A stretch of 64,000 bases of DNA from Pelagibacteraceae bacterium AG-447-E22 (GTDB lineage Bacteria; Pseudomonadota; Alphaproteobacteria; Pelagibacterales; Pelagibacteraceae): positions 23,989 through 87,988 of the forward strand of contig QCQC01000001.1 in NCBI GenBank assembly GCA_003212295.1. Reading direction: 5' to 3'. How positions within the stretch are numbered: position 1 is the stretch's first letter; each line of letters begins with the position of its first letter. The position numbers and the translations under genes are program-made. The notes beneath the pieces are model-generated. The model saw only the letters and a list, made by a program, of their open reading frames with translations, did not search any database and was not told the origin of the DNA. This document shows, in pieces, positions 42,025 through 52,469 of the stretch.

Positions 42025-42068
42025 TTTGAGATCTTCTAACAACAAAGAATTAATTAATCAATATAACT

Positions 42069-43613
42069 TTATACCATAGGTAAAATGACTTCCATTCTTG
42101 CACCCTTTTTATCTGCACGATTAAATGCTTTTATTGAGCCATTATGCAAATCAACTAAGTTTTTAACTATATTTAAACCTAAACCAGAATGTTGCCCAAA
42201 TTTTTCAGGCCTATTACTATAAAATCTTTTAAATATCTTGTTCGTATCTTTTTCTTTAAATCCTTGTCCTTCATCTAAAACTTCGATGATTATATTTTTT
42301 TGATCATCTGATTTTGAAACTTTTACAATTATATTTTTATTATTTTCACTAAAAGAAATAGCATTATCTAGAAGATTTGCTATTATTTGTTCTATTCTAT
42401 TTTCAATTCCATTTATCAAATATTTATTTTTATTATCATTTGAATAAGTGATATTTATTCCACTCTTTACTTTGTGAATATTATTAAAATCATCAACCAC
42501 TGACTTAATTAAAGGTTCAATATCTATTTTTTTTGATTTTTCTCGACTCAAAGCAACTTCATCTTTAAGCATTTGAGAATAATCAGTAATTAATCTTTCA
42601 ATTCTCTGAACATCATGACTTAAAATATTAATCAATTTTATTCTTTGATCAATATCATCAGTATCCTGTAAAATTTCTGAAGCACTTTTAAGAGAAGCTA
42701 AAGGGTTACGTATCTCATGAACAAGGTCTGTTGAAAAATTTTCAGCAAGAGAAATTCTTTTTTGTAATTCTAACGTCATATCATCCAAAGAATTAGATAA
42801 TAATCCTAGTTCATCATTTCTTAGTTTTAACATATCTATATTAGATTTTTTTAGATTTTTTTCTTTAATCATTTTAGTATAAGAAACTAAATTTTTAATT
42901 GGCTTTAAAAAATATCTATTCAAAACAAAAGAAAAAATTATAATTACAATTCCAACTGCTAAAGCTGTTCGTATTATAAATGATTTTCTTTCATCAATTG
43001 CTGTTTTAATATCATTAGCATTTTCAGTTATAGCTAAATATCCAATATTTTGATTGTCTTTCATTACATTTTTAATTGTTGTTAATTTAAATTTTTTAAA
43101 TTCATCTTGTGTAAAAGTAAAATGGATTCCATAATTTTTTGAAGCCGCATAATTAAATAAAATATCTTTTAAAGAAACTGAACTATTATTTCCAATATCA
43201 ATATTTTTTGTTTCTGTTATTTCTTTAGTCTTTTTTTCATTTAGGATCTCTAATTCTACAAGGTCTAGTCTTGTTGAAAATGATCTTGGATCTAAGTCTA
43301 AAGTATCAGTATCACCTACTAAATTTAATTGATTATCAAAAAATACCACTCTATCTAAACTTTGAAAAAGAAATCTTGTAGAAAATAGAAACTTTCTTAC
43401 ATCTTCTTCATTGAATTGAACATCTAATCTAATTAAATTATCAATCGTGTTATTTATAATCTCTATATGATTTGAAGATTTTTTTTTAATCAGATTTGGT
43501 TGGACATTTTTTAAATATGCAAAAGTAAATAGTCCTATAATTGTAAAAAAAATTAAATTAATAAACAAAAATTTTTTTAAAATAGACAAATCTTTTAGAA
43601 AACTACTAAACAT
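42069..43613 (-). CDS. ChvG-like sensor histidine kinase
   Basis: HAMP, 'DLVHEIRNPLASLKSASEIL' H-box, 'NIVKNLVDLHNGSIKAFNR'; pairs with adjacent ChvI-like regulator. Confidence 0.85.
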   Translation of the reverse strand: MFSSFLKDLSILKKFLFINLIFFTIIGLFTFAYLKNVQPNLIKKKSSNHIEIINNTIDNLIRLDVQFNEEDVRKFLFSTRFLFQSLDRVVFFDNQLNLVGDTDTLDLDPRSFSTRLDLVELEILNEKKTKEITETKNIDIGNNSSVSLKDILFNYAASKNYGIHFTFTQDEFKKFKLTTIKNVMKDNQNIGYLAITENANDIKTAIDERKSFIIRTALAVGIVIIIFSFVLNRYFLKPIKNLVSYTKMIKEKNLKKSNIDMLKLRNDELGLLSNSLDDMTLELQKRISLAENFSTDLVHEIRNPLASLKSASEILQDTDDIDQRIKLINILSHDVQRIERLITDYSQMLKDEVALSREKSKKIDIEPLIKSVVDDFNNIHKVKSGINITYSNDNKNKYLINGIENRIEQIIANLLDNAISFSENNKNIIVKVSKSDDQKNIIIEVLDEGQGFKEKDTNKIFKRFYSNRPEKFGQHSGLGLNIVKNLVDLHNGSIKAFNRADKKGARMEVILPMV

Positions 43614-44320
43614 TAACTAACATTCCATCTATATCCACTTCCATATCTGGTTTCTATAGCTGAAAATTCTGGATCAACTTTCTTAAATTTTTTTCTTATT
43701 CTTTTTACATGGCTATCTATTGTACGATCTTCAATATCTGTATCTTCTCTATAAGCTATATCCATTAACTGAGCTCTTTCTTTGATAATCCCTGGTCTTT
43801 TGGCTAATTCTTTAACTAATAAAAATTCTGTGGTTGTCAGCTTATCTGGCAATTGTTTACCATTCCACTCGCACTCTAATTGGGAAGGGTCTAATTTTAG
43901 TTTGCCATGAGAAATAATACTTTTATTTTCTTCAATTGTGTCTTTTGTATCTTTTTTTCTTAATTGAACCCTTATCCTCTCTATCAAAACTTTAATTGAA
44001 AAACCTCCAGATTTTTTTACAAAATCATCTGCACCTAATTTTAAGCCTAATAACTCGTCAATTTCATCATCTTTTGATGTTAAAAATATAACTGGCATTG
44101 TCGTTTTTTTTCTTAATTTTTTTAGCAATTCTTCACCATCCATTTTAGGCATCTTAATGTCTATGATTGCTAAATCTGGTGGAGTCCTAGTTAAACCAAT
44201 TAAAGCACTCTCACCATCGATATAGGTTTGTACATTAAAACCCTCTTTTTCTAACGCAATACTTAAACTTGTTAGAATATTTCTATCATCATCTATTAGA
44301 GCAATTGTTTGTTTATTCAT
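43613..44320 (-). CDS. ChvI-like OmpR-family response regulator
   Basis: Receiver domain 'IALIDDDRNILTSLSIALEKEGF', winged-helix output ending 'ETRYGSGYRW'. Confidence 0.9.
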   Translation of the reverse strand: MNKQTIALIDDDRNILTSLSIALEKEGFNVQTYIDGESALIGLTRTPPDLAIIDIKMPKMDGEELLKKLRKKTTMPVIFLTSKDDEIDELLGLKLGADDFVKKSGGFSIKVLIERIRVQLRKKDTKDTIEENKSIISHGKLKLDPSQLECEWNGKQLPDKLTTTEFLLVKELAKRPGIIKERAQLMDIAYREDTDIEDRTIDSHVKRIRKKFKKVDPEFSAIETRYGSGYRWNVS

Positions 44321-44370
44321 ACATCATATAAAAATACTAAATTGTTCTAATTTGGGCAATAATATTTAAG

Positions 44371-47142
44371 TTAATGAAGAGCGCCCCAATTATCACCTAT
44401 ATTAATATCAACTGTTAAAGGTATCGAAAATGAATGCTGATCGCTATTAGCTACACTTGTCATTTCTTCATTTATCACTTCACTGATTCTTTTTACTTCT
44501 TTCTTAGGTGTTTCAAAAATTAATTCATCATGAATTTGTAACAACATTTTAGTTTTAAATTTTTGTTCCTCAAATCTTTTTGACAATCTAATCATAGCTA
44601 ATCTCATAATCTCTGATGCAGACCCTTGGATAGGAGCATTAATTGCTGCTCTTTCTTGAAAATTTCTTATATTATAATTTTTATCATTAATGCTCATAAA
44701 ATGAGATCTTCTTCCAAAAATATTATTTACATATCCACTTTTTCTACAAAATTTTATTGTTTGATCCATATAAACTTTTATTTCAGGAAATTTTGCAAAG
44801 TAAGCATTTAAAAATTCCTCTGCCTCAAAATTACTTACATTAATTTGTTTTGCTAATCCATATTGAGATATTCCATAAATGATTCCAAAATTAATCGCTT
44901 TTGCTTTTCTTCTTTGATCAGAATTAACCTTTTTTATATCTACATTAAATATTTGGCTAGCTGTCAATGAATGGATATCTTCATTATTTTTGAAAGCTTT
45001 CTTAAGTTCTTTTACATCTGCTAAATCTGCTAAAATTCTCATTTCTATTTGATTATAATCAGCGGATACTAACATATAATCTTCATCAGCAATAAAAGCT
45101 TTTCTTATATCTTTACCATCTTCTGATTTAATTGGAATATTTTGTAAATTTGGTTCACTAGAAGCTAATCTACCAGTTGTAGTAGCTGCTAACAGAAAAG
45201 AAGTGTGAACTCTTTTTGTTTTGGAATTTATATGTTCTGGTAAACTGTCGGTATAAGTATTCTTTAACTTTGATAATTGTCTCCAATCTAAAACAAGTTG
45301 TGGAAATTTATGACCTTTAAAAGCCAAATCCTCTAATACAGACGCACTTGTTGCAAAACTACCTTTCTTTGTTTTTTTTAAATTAGCAATTTTTAAATCA
45401 TTATAGATGATTTCTCCTAATTGTTTAGGTGAAGCTATATTGAACTCTTTTTTTGAGATTTTAAATACCTCATCTTGTATTTTTTGAATTTTTTTTTCAA
45501 ATTTTGATGACAGACTTTTAAGAAATTTATTATTAATTCTAATTCCCTGTATTTCCATTAATGCTAAAATCTTAATCATTGGTTTTTCAAAAATCTCGTA
45601 AATATTTAGCATTTTTTCCTCCTTGAGACTTTTTTTAAATTTTTGATACAACCTAAAAGTAATATCTGCATCTTCTGCTGCATAGTTTTTTGCATCTTCT
45701 ATATCAACTTCACTAAAGTTTATTTCCTTCTTGCCAGTTCCAACAACATCCTTAAAAGCTATAGTTTTGTGACCTAAGTGAATTTCAGAAAGTATGTCCA
45801 TGTTGTGCCTATTTCTTCCTGCATCTAAAACGTATGACATTAACATTGTGTCTTCTATTGATTTGAGTTCAATTCCACGCTTAAAGAATACTATGAAATC
45901 AAATTTAATATTTTGACCTATCTTTTTAATACTTGGGTCTTCTAGTAAAGGTTTTAATTTTCTCAAAACTAAATCTTCATTTAAACATTTTTTTGATTTA
46001 TGACCAATTGGTATATAACAAGCTTTACCAATTTTTGAGCTTAAAGAAATACCAATCAAATTTGCTTGATGGGAATCAAGTGAGCTAGTCTCTGTATCTA
46101 CAGCAACTTCACCTACTTCCTCTGCTTCTTTAATCCAAAAATTTATATCATCAAGATTATCAATTAAATGATATTGATTTTTAGTTATTGAACTTTGTTT
46201 TTCTTCTATTTTATCTTTGCTTTTATCTACTGAAAAACCAGGTTCACCATAAGCAGATATTGCTGAACTTAGCAGTCTATTAAATTCCATTTCCCTTAAA
46301 AATTTATATAGCTTATCTTTATCAATTTCTTTAAGTTTGAATTCATCCAAATTTCTGTTTACTGGAGCATCATTTTTTAAGGTAACAAGTTTTTTACTTA
46401 TTAAAGCTTTATCTTTATTTTCAATAAGTGTTTCTCTTCTTTTATTTTGTTTAATTTCCTTCGCAGAAGCCAATAATTTTTCTAATGTTTCATACTTATT
46501 AATTAATTCTGCAGCTGTTTTAACTCCAATGCCTGGAACTCCTGGAACATTATCACTGCTATCACCAGCTAGAGCCTGAACATCGATTACTTTATTGGAA
46601 TTTACACCAAATTTTTTAATGATGTCTTCATCAGATATAAACTTATTTTTCATTGGATCGTAAATTCGAACATTTTTTTTATATAATTGCATTAAATCTT
46701 TATCAGAAGAAACAATGGTAACTTTTCCACCTCTTTTCAATATTTGATCTACATATGTTGCAATCAAATCATCAGCTTCATAATTGATAAGCTCCACTGA
46801 GGGTAAATTGAATGCCAAAACAGATTTTCTAATATAATCAAATTGGGGAGCTAAATCATCTGGAGCTTCAGCACGATTAGCTTTATAATCACTATATATT
46901 TCATTTCTAAAAGTTTTTCTTGCTGAGTCAAAGATAACTGCAAAGTGAGTTGGTTTTTGTAAATTTTTATCTGATTTAGAGTCTTCAAGAAGTTTAAATA
47001 ACATACTACAAAATCCACTTACTGCTCCCGTGGGCAATCCATCACTTTTCCTTGTAAGAGGGGGTAAGGCATAATATGCTCTAAAAATATAACCAGAACC
47101 ATCTATAAGATAATAATGATCATTTTTTTGAATTTTACTCAT
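44371..47142 (-). CDS. polA: DNA polymerase I
   Basis: 5'-3' exo, 3'-5' exo ('VAVDTETSSLDS') and Pol A domains ('MLVSADYNQIEMRILADL', 'QIHDELIFE'). Confidence 0.98.
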   Translation of the reverse strand: MSKIQKNDHYYLIDGSGYIFRAYYALPPLTRKSDGLPTGAVSGFCSMLFKLLEDSKSDKNLQKPTHFAVIFDSARKTFRNEIYSDYKANRAEAPDDLAPQFDYIRKSVLAFNLPSVELINYEADDLIATYVDQILKRGGKVTIVSSDKDLMQLYKKNVRIYDPMKNKFISDEDIIKKFGVNSNKVIDVQALAGDSSDNVPGVPGIGVKTAAELINKYETLEKLLASAKEIKQNKRRETLIENKDKALISKKLVTLKNDAPVNRNLDEFKLKEIDKDKLYKFLREMEFNRLLSSAISAYGEPGFSVDKSKDKIEEKQSSITKNQYHLIDNLDDINFWIKEAEEVGEVAVDTETSSLDSHQANLIGISLSSKIGKACYIPIGHKSKKCLNEDLVLRKLKPLLEDPSIKKIGQNIKFDFIVFFKRGIELKSIEDTMLMSYVLDAGRNRHNMDILSEIHLGHKTIAFKDVVGTGKKEINFSEVDIEDAKNYAAEDADITFRLYQKFKKSLKEEKMLNIYEIFEKPMIKILALMEIQGIRINNKFLKSLSSKFEKKIQKIQDEVFKISKKEFNIASPKQLGEIIYNDLKIANLKKTKKGSFATSASVLEDLAFKGHKFPQLVLDWRQLSKLKNTYTDSLPEHINSKTKRVHTSFLLAATTTGRLASSEPNLQNIPIKSEDGKDIRKAFIADEDYMLVSADYNQIEMRILADLADVKELKKAFKNNEDIHSLTASQIFNVDIKKVNSDQRRKAKAINFGIIYGISQYGLAKQINVSNFEAEEFLNAYFAKFPEIKVYMDQTIKFCRKSGYVNNIFGRRSHFMSINDKNYNIRNFQERAAINAPIQGSASEIMRLAMIRLSKRFEEQKFKTKMLLQIHDELIFETPKKEVKRISEVINEEMTSVANSDQHSFSIPLTVDINIGDNWGALH

Positions 47143-47187
47143 TGTAATTAATATAGATTATCGATTAAAAAAAGAGTATTATTTTTT

Positions 47188-47739
47188 ATGGAACTTATAA
47201 AGCAAAATTCTCAATTAAAAATAATAAAGTTATTAATTATAATTTTTTTAGGATCAGTAATTTTAGCAATTTCTGCAAAAGTTAAGATACCCTTTTATCC
47301 CGTACCAATGACAATGCAAACTTTTGTAGTTCTTTTGCTGGGTTTAAGTTTTGGATATAAAGTTGCTCTTGCTACAATAGGCTTGTATTTGCTTGAAGGA
47401 ATCTTGGGACTTCCTGTTTTTTCTAATTCACCAGAAAGAGGTGTAGGCATAGCTTATTTTACAGGACCTACTATGGGCTACTTGATTGGATTTTTATCTG
47501 CAAGTTTTTTAGCTTCATTTATAAATACTAATGATGACTATTTTAAAATTTTTATGAAACTAATCTTATCAGTCTCTACAATATATATTTTTGGTATTTT
47601 GTGGTTAGGTACATTAATTGGTTGGGACAAACCTATTTTCGAATTAGGAGTTTTGCCTTTTTTATTTGCTGAAATATTGAAGATTTGTTTACTTACAGTT
47701 TTGGCAAAAAAAATATTAAAATTAAGAAAGTTTATTTAG
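47188..47739 (+). CDS. bioY: Biotin transporter BioY
   Basis: 'KVKIPFYPVPMTMQTFVVLLLGLSFG', 'FTGPTMGYLIGF'. Confidence 0.93.
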   Translation: MELIKQNSQLKIIKLLIIIFLGSVILAISAKVKIPFYPVPMTMQTFVVLLLGLSFGYKVALATIGLYLLEGILGLPVFSNSPERGVGIAYFTGPTMGYLIGFLSASFLASFINTNDDYFKIFMKLILSVSTIYIFGILWLGTLIGWDKPIFELGVLPFLFAEILKICLLTVLAKKILKLRKFI

Positions 47740-48322
47740 GAGATCTCTTAGAAAGAATTCTTTGTAAAGTTCTTCTATGCATTTTTAATCTTCTAGCAGT
47801 CTCAGATACATTCCTATTACACAATTCAAAAACTCTGTGAATATGTTCCCATTTCACCCTATCTGCTGACATTGGATTTTCGGGAGGGGCTGCTTTTTTT
47901 GATGGGTCTGCCAGAAGTGCTTTTTCAACATCATCTGCATCAGCTGGTTTAGCTAAATAATCTATTGCACCTTCTTTAATGGCAGCTACTGCTGTTGGTA
48001 TATTTCCATAACCAGTTAACATTATAATTCTACTGGAAGAATTATTTGATTGTATCTCTTTGACAACTTCCAAACCATTTCCATCACCCAGTCTTAAGTC
48101 GACTACAGCAAATCCAGGTTTTTTCATTTTCACCGATTCGATGCCTTTTTGTACACTCTCAGCTTGAATAACCTCGAATCCCTTTTTTTCCATTGCTCTT
48201 GCGAGTCTTTCCCTGAAAGGGTTATCATCATCGACAACTAATAGTGATTTATTCTCAAAATCACTTAAATTTTGCAGTTCAGCTTCATTTTTCATGGGGC
48301 TTATATGGTGTTTTTTTTCCAC
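47732..48322 (-). CDS. regA: RegA/ActR/PrrA-type response regulator
   Basis: Receiver plus Fis-type HTH 'NRNVSETARRLKMHRRTLQRILSKRSPK'. Confidence 0.9.
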   Translation of the reverse strand: MEKKHHISPMKNEAELQNLSDFENKSLLVVDDDNPFRERLARAMEKKGFEVIQAESVQKGIESVKMKKPGFAVVDLRLGDGNGLEVVKEIQSNNSSSRIIMLTGYGNIPTAVAAIKEGAIDYLAKPADADDVEKALLADPSKKAAPPENPMSADRVKWEHIHRVFELCNRNVSETARRLKMHRRTLQRILSKRSPK

Positions 48323-48441
48323 AATTCAATAGGTCATTATTTTCTTTACATTGAATAACTATTGAATTAATTGCTCGAAATATTAAAGTTTTTTATATAA
48401 AAAAGCTTTTTTTTGTTAAATTTTTTTTGGGGGCACACAAA

Positions 48442-49626
48442 ATGCAAAAATTTAAGTCAGTTGAAGATCTAATAAATCAACTGAGACCTGATAAACCGGT
48501 ATATTGTATCAGAAAGAAGTCTATTCTTTCTGCATCAAAATTTTTTCAAAAAAAATTCCCTGGTAAAATATTATATGCTGTAAAAACCAATCCTCATCCT
48601 GAGGTAATAAAAACACTTATAAAAAGTGGTATTGATCAATTTGATGTTGCGTCAATTCAAGAAATAAAGTCAGTCAGAAAGTTTAGTCTATCAGCAAAAT
48701 GTTCTTTTATGCATACGGTAAAAAGTCGTGAAAGCATAAGTGATGCTTATTTTAAATATGGTATTAAAACATTCGCATTGGACACAAAAGATGAATTAAT
48801 AAAAATAATTGAAAGTACAAGTGGTGCTAAAGACCTTGAACTTTTTGTAAGAGTTGCTGTTTCTAATGAACATGCTGAAATTGATTTATCTAAAAAGTTT
48901 GGTGCATTAAATGCGGAAGCTGCAGGATTATTGAGGCTGGTAAAACAATATTCAAAAAAAATTGGTTTAAGCTTTCATGTTGGTTCTCAATGTATGCATC
49001 CAATTTCTTATGCAAAAGGTATTACTGAAATAGGAAATATAATTAAAAAGACTAAGATAATACCAGATTATATTAATGTTGGAGGTGGATTTCCAACAAT
49101 ATATCCAGATTTAATTCCGCAATCTTTAGATAATTATTTTGAAGAAATAACAAAAAGTTTAGAAAATTTAAAAATTAATAAACTCCCTGAAATTATATGT
49201 GAGCCTGGTCGAGCATTAGTTGCTGAAAGTGGATCGACTATAGTAAGAATTAATTTGAGAAAAAAACAAAAACTTTATATTAATGATGGAACTTATGGAA
49301 CGCTTTTTGATGCAGGGACGCCTAATATAGTCTATCCATCTAAAATGATTAAAGATAGTACAAACAAGATTGTTTCAAAAAAATTGACTGCTTTTGATTT
49401 TTTTGGTCCAACTTGTGATAGTATGGATTATATGAAAGGACCCTTTCTTTTACCAAATAACATTAAAGAAAATGATTATGTTGAACTTGGACAATTAGGT
49501 GCTTATGGTTTAACATTTAGAACACAATTCAATGGTTTTTATTCTGATCAAATATATGAGGTAGAGGATAATCCTATAATGAGCCTATATGATAAAAATA
49601 TCAATAAAGCTACTTTAGTTGCTTAA
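48442..49626 (+). CDS. Ornithine decarboxylase-like PLP fold III decarboxylase
   Basis: 'PGKILYAVKTNPHPEVIKTLIKSGIDQFDVASIQEI', 'INVGGGFPTIYPD', 'ICEPGRALVAESG', 'FGPTCDSMDYM'; ATG start 48442 preferred. Confidence 0.88.
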   Translation: MQKFKSVEDLINQLRPDKPVYCIRKKSILSASKFFQKKFPGKILYAVKTNPHPEVIKTLIKSGIDQFDVASIQEIKSVRKFSLSAKCSFMHTVKSRESISDAYFKYGIKTFALDTKDELIKIIESTSGAKDLELFVRVAVSNEHAEIDLSKKFGALNAEAAGLLRLVKQYSKKIGLSFHVGSQCMHPISYAKGITEIGNIIKKTKIIPDYINVGGGFPTIYPDLIPQSLDNYFEEITKSLENLKINKLPEIICEPGRALVAESGSTIVRINLRKKQKLYINDGTYGTLFDAGTPNIVYPSKMIKDSTNKIVSKKLTAFDFFGPTCDSMDYMKGPFLLPNNIKENDYVELGQLGAYGLTFRTQFNGFYSDQIYEVEDNPIMSLYDKNINKATLVA

Positions 49627-50666
49627 TGGCGGAAAAAAAAGTAGGTCATAACAGCAAAAAAGATTTTCTTAAAAATCCTGTTGAACATATAGATATAACA
49701 TCTTTTGATGCTAGGAAGATAATTTCATCAATGGAAAAAATGTCGTTTGTGTCTAGAGAAGCTGCGAACGCTTCAAATATTTATAACGAAATGTTAAAAG
49801 ATCAAGATTGCACAATATTTTTAACATTAGCTGGATCAACATCTGCTGCTGGATGTATGAATATTTATAAAGATTTAGTAAAATATAATATGGTTGATGC
49901 AATCGTGGCTACTGGAGCCTCAATTATAGATATGGATTTTTTTGAAGCATTGGGATTTAAACACTATCAAGGTTCTCAATTTCAAGATGATACAGAATTA
50001 AGAAAAAATTATATCGATAGGATTTATGATACCTATATTGATGAAGATGAACTTCAAATATGTGATAAAAAAATTTGTGAAATAGCTGATAATTTGGAAC
50101 CTAGAAGTTATACTTCAAGAGAGTTTATTTATGAAATAGGTAAATATTTAAAAAAAAACTCAGTAAAAAAAGACTCTTTAATAGAAACTGCCTATAACAA
50201 CAACGTTCCTATATTCTGCCCAGCTTTTACGGACTCTAGTGCTGGTTTTGGATTGGTTATCCACCAGGAAAAAAATCCAAAAAAACATATAACGATAGAC
50301 TCGATAAGGGAATTTCGTGAATTAACAGAAATTAAAATTCAGTCAAAAGGATCAGGTCTTTTTATGATTGGAGGTGGAGTACCAAAAAATTTTATTCAAG
50401 ATACGGTAATCTGTGCAGAACTATTAGGGAAAGAAGTTGATATGCATAAATATGCTATACAAATAACAGTTGCTGACTCTAGAGATGGTGCTTGTAGCAG
50501 CTCAACTTTGAAAGAAGCAAGTTCATGGGGTAAAGTAAATGTAACAAAAGAACAAATGGTTTTTGCAGAAGCAACTAGTGTACTTCCTCTAATTGCTAGC
50601 GACGCGTACCATAAAGGTGAATGGAAAAAAAGAAATAGAAAAAATTTTTCTAAAATTTTTGGGTAA
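49626..50666 (+). CDS. Deoxyhypusine synthase-like protein (probable homospermidine synthase-type enzyme)
   Basis: 'LTLAGSTSAAGCMNIYKDLVKYNMVDAIVATGASI', 'SSWGKV' with DHS-type catalytic Lys. Confidence 0.88.
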   Translation: MAEKKVGHNSKKDFLKNPVEHIDITSFDARKIISSMEKMSFVSREAANASNIYNEMLKDQDCTIFLTLAGSTSAAGCMNIYKDLVKYNMVDAIVATGASIIDMDFFEALGFKHYQGSQFQDDTELRKNYIDRIYDTYIDEDELQICDKKICEIADNLEPRSYTSREFIYEIGKYLKKNSVKKDSLIETAYNNNVPIFCPAFTDSSAGFGLVIHQEKNPKKHITIDSIREFRELTEIKIQSKGSGLFMIGGGVPKNFIQDTVICAELLGKEVDMHKYAIQITVADSRDGACSSSTLKEASSWGKVNVTKEQMVFAEATSVLPLIASDAYHKGEWKKRNRKNFSKIFG

Positions 50667-50671
50667 ATAAA

Positions 50672-51547
50672 TTGAAATATCTATCAAATAAAAATGGATT
50701 TCTTGGAATCGATAATAAATTTAATTTTAAGGAAAAAGTTGTCATTGTTCCATTTGGTTTAGAAAAAACTGTCAGTTATGGTGGAGGCACAAAAAATGGT
50801 CCAAAAGAAATTATCAAAGCCTCCCATCAAGTAGAACTTTATGATGAAGAATTAAATTGTGAACCTTATAAAAAAATAGGTATCAAAACTTTAAAACCTT
50901 TCAAAATTAACAAAAATATAAATAAAGCACTCAAAAAAATGGCTGATGTTAATAAAGAAATTTTAGATAAGAGACTTTTCCCAATGACATTTGGAGGCGA
51001 GCATTCAATAACACCCGGTTGTATCTTGCCTTTTGTTAAAAAATTTAAAGATATTTGCCTATTACATTTTGATGCACATGCTGATTTAAGAGATAGTTAT
51101 AATGGAGAAAAATTTTCACATGCGTCTGCTATAAGAAGATGTTTAGATCACAAAAATGTATCCATAATTTCGTTTGGAATAAGAAATATCTCAGAGAGTG
51201 AAATACCTTTTTTAAGAAAAAATAAATCAAGAATTAATATTTTTTGGGCTAAAGACAAAACTAAATGGAATATGAAAAATTTTAAAAAATTAATTAAAAA
51301 TAAAACTGTTTACATTACTTTTGATGTTGATGGATTAGACTCAAGCATTATGCCAGCAACAGGCACACCTGAGCCAGGAGGTTTATTTTGGGATGAAACT
51401 TTAGATATAATAAGAATTGCTGCAAAAAATTCAAATATAGTAGGTGCGGACATTAATGAGCTATCTCCAATAAAAGGTTTTAACTCTTATAATTTTTTGG
51501 TTGCAAAATTAGCTTATAAAATTTTAGCTTACAAGTATCTATACTAA
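50672..51547 (+). CDS. Agmatinase-like ureohydrolase
   Basis: 'FGGEHSIT', 'LLHFDAHADLRDSYNGEKFSHAS', 'FDVDGLDSSIMPATGTPEPGG'; TTG start. Confidence 0.9.
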   Translation: MKYLSNKNGFLGIDNKFNFKEKVVIVPFGLEKTVSYGGGTKNGPKEIIKASHQVELYDEELNCEPYKKIGIKTLKPFKINKNINKALKKMADVNKEILDKRLFPMTFGGEHSITPGCILPFVKKFKDICLLHFDAHADLRDSYNGEKFSHASAIRRCLDHKNVSIISFGIRNISESEIPFLRKNKSRINIFWAKDKTKWNMKNFKKLIKNKTVYITFDVDGLDSSIMPATGTPEPGGLFWDETLDIIRIAAKNSNIVGADINELSPIKGFNSYNFLVAKLAYKILAYKYLY

Positions 51548-51549
51548 AC

Positions 51550-52098
51550 TTAAATTGGTTTAAATGTTTTTAATAATAATCTAAATGGTATTAACATAAT
51601 CAATGTTACGAATATCTTTACTCCTAAATCTCCTAATAATAAAGTAAACCATGGTATACCCGTTCCATAAAATGAAATTAAAAAGAATAAAAAAGTATCA
51701 ACAGTTGATCCAGTTATTGAAGAGGTTAAAGGAGCTATAAACCATTTTCTTTTTCTCAATTTATCAAATATTTGAACATCAATAAGTTGAGCACACAAAA
51801 ATGCAATTCCAGATCCAATAGCAATTCTAATTGATATAAAATCCTCAAAATTAGTTGAAAATAAAACTGTAAATCCAATACCTAGTATAAACCCAAAATA
51901 AACAATTTTCCTTGCAGCAAACTTTCCATATGACCTATTTGCTAAATCTGTGATTAAAAACGCTACCGGATAACTAAATGCTCCGTAAGTCAATACTTTG
52001 TTTAACCCATAATGATTTACAGGAAATTGTACAAGATAATTTGAGGATAAAACAATTACTCCCATCAAAAATGATAGAAGAATAAAAGATTTGCTCAT
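51550..52098 (-). CDS. YhhQ/VUT-family queuosine precursor transporter
   Basis: Multi-TM; 'YGAFSYPVAFLITDLANRSYGKFAARKIVYFGF', 'STVDTFLFFLISF'. Confidence 0.85.
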   Translation of the reverse strand: MSKSFILLSFLMGVIVLSSNYLVQFPVNHYGLNKVLTYGAFSYPVAFLITDLANRSYGKFAARKIVYFGFILGIGFTVLFSTNFEDFISIRIAIGSGIAFLCAQLIDVQIFDKLRKRKWFIAPLTSSITGSTVDTFLFFLISFYGTGIPWFTLLLGDLGVKIFVTLIMLIPFRLLLKTFKPI

Positions 52099-52412
52099 TA
52101 AGCAGATTTAGACTGAACTATTTTTTTTTGATATGGAGATTTGATTAATAGATTTTTTTTTAATTTTTTTAGCCTAGGAGATAAGTTTTTATTTTTTACA
52201 TTCTTTAAAAAATCATCAAAACTTCCCTTCTTATCTACCGATCTTACACCTGCATTACTTACCGTGAGTTTTAAACTTCTTTTTAAAATTTCACTTGTAA
52301 ATTTTACCTTTTTTAAATTTGGTAAAAATCTTCTTTTAGTCTTATTATTGGCATGACTAACGTTGTGACCTTTTAAAGGATTTTTTCCAGTTAGTTCGCA
52401 TTTTTTTGACAT
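52098..52412 (-). CDS. rpmB: 50S ribosomal protein L28
   Basis: '[36 protein letters not shown]'. Confidence 0.97.
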   Translation of the reverse strand: MSKKCELTGKNPLKGHNVSHANNKTKRRFLPNLKKVKFTSEILKRSLKLTVSNAGVRSVDKKGSFDDFLKNVKNKNLSPRLKKLKKNLLIKSPYQKKIVQSKSA

Positions 52413-52469
52413 AATATGATCGACTATATAAGGTTTGAATTTGATTGCGTCAAGTTTAATAGATTTAAA

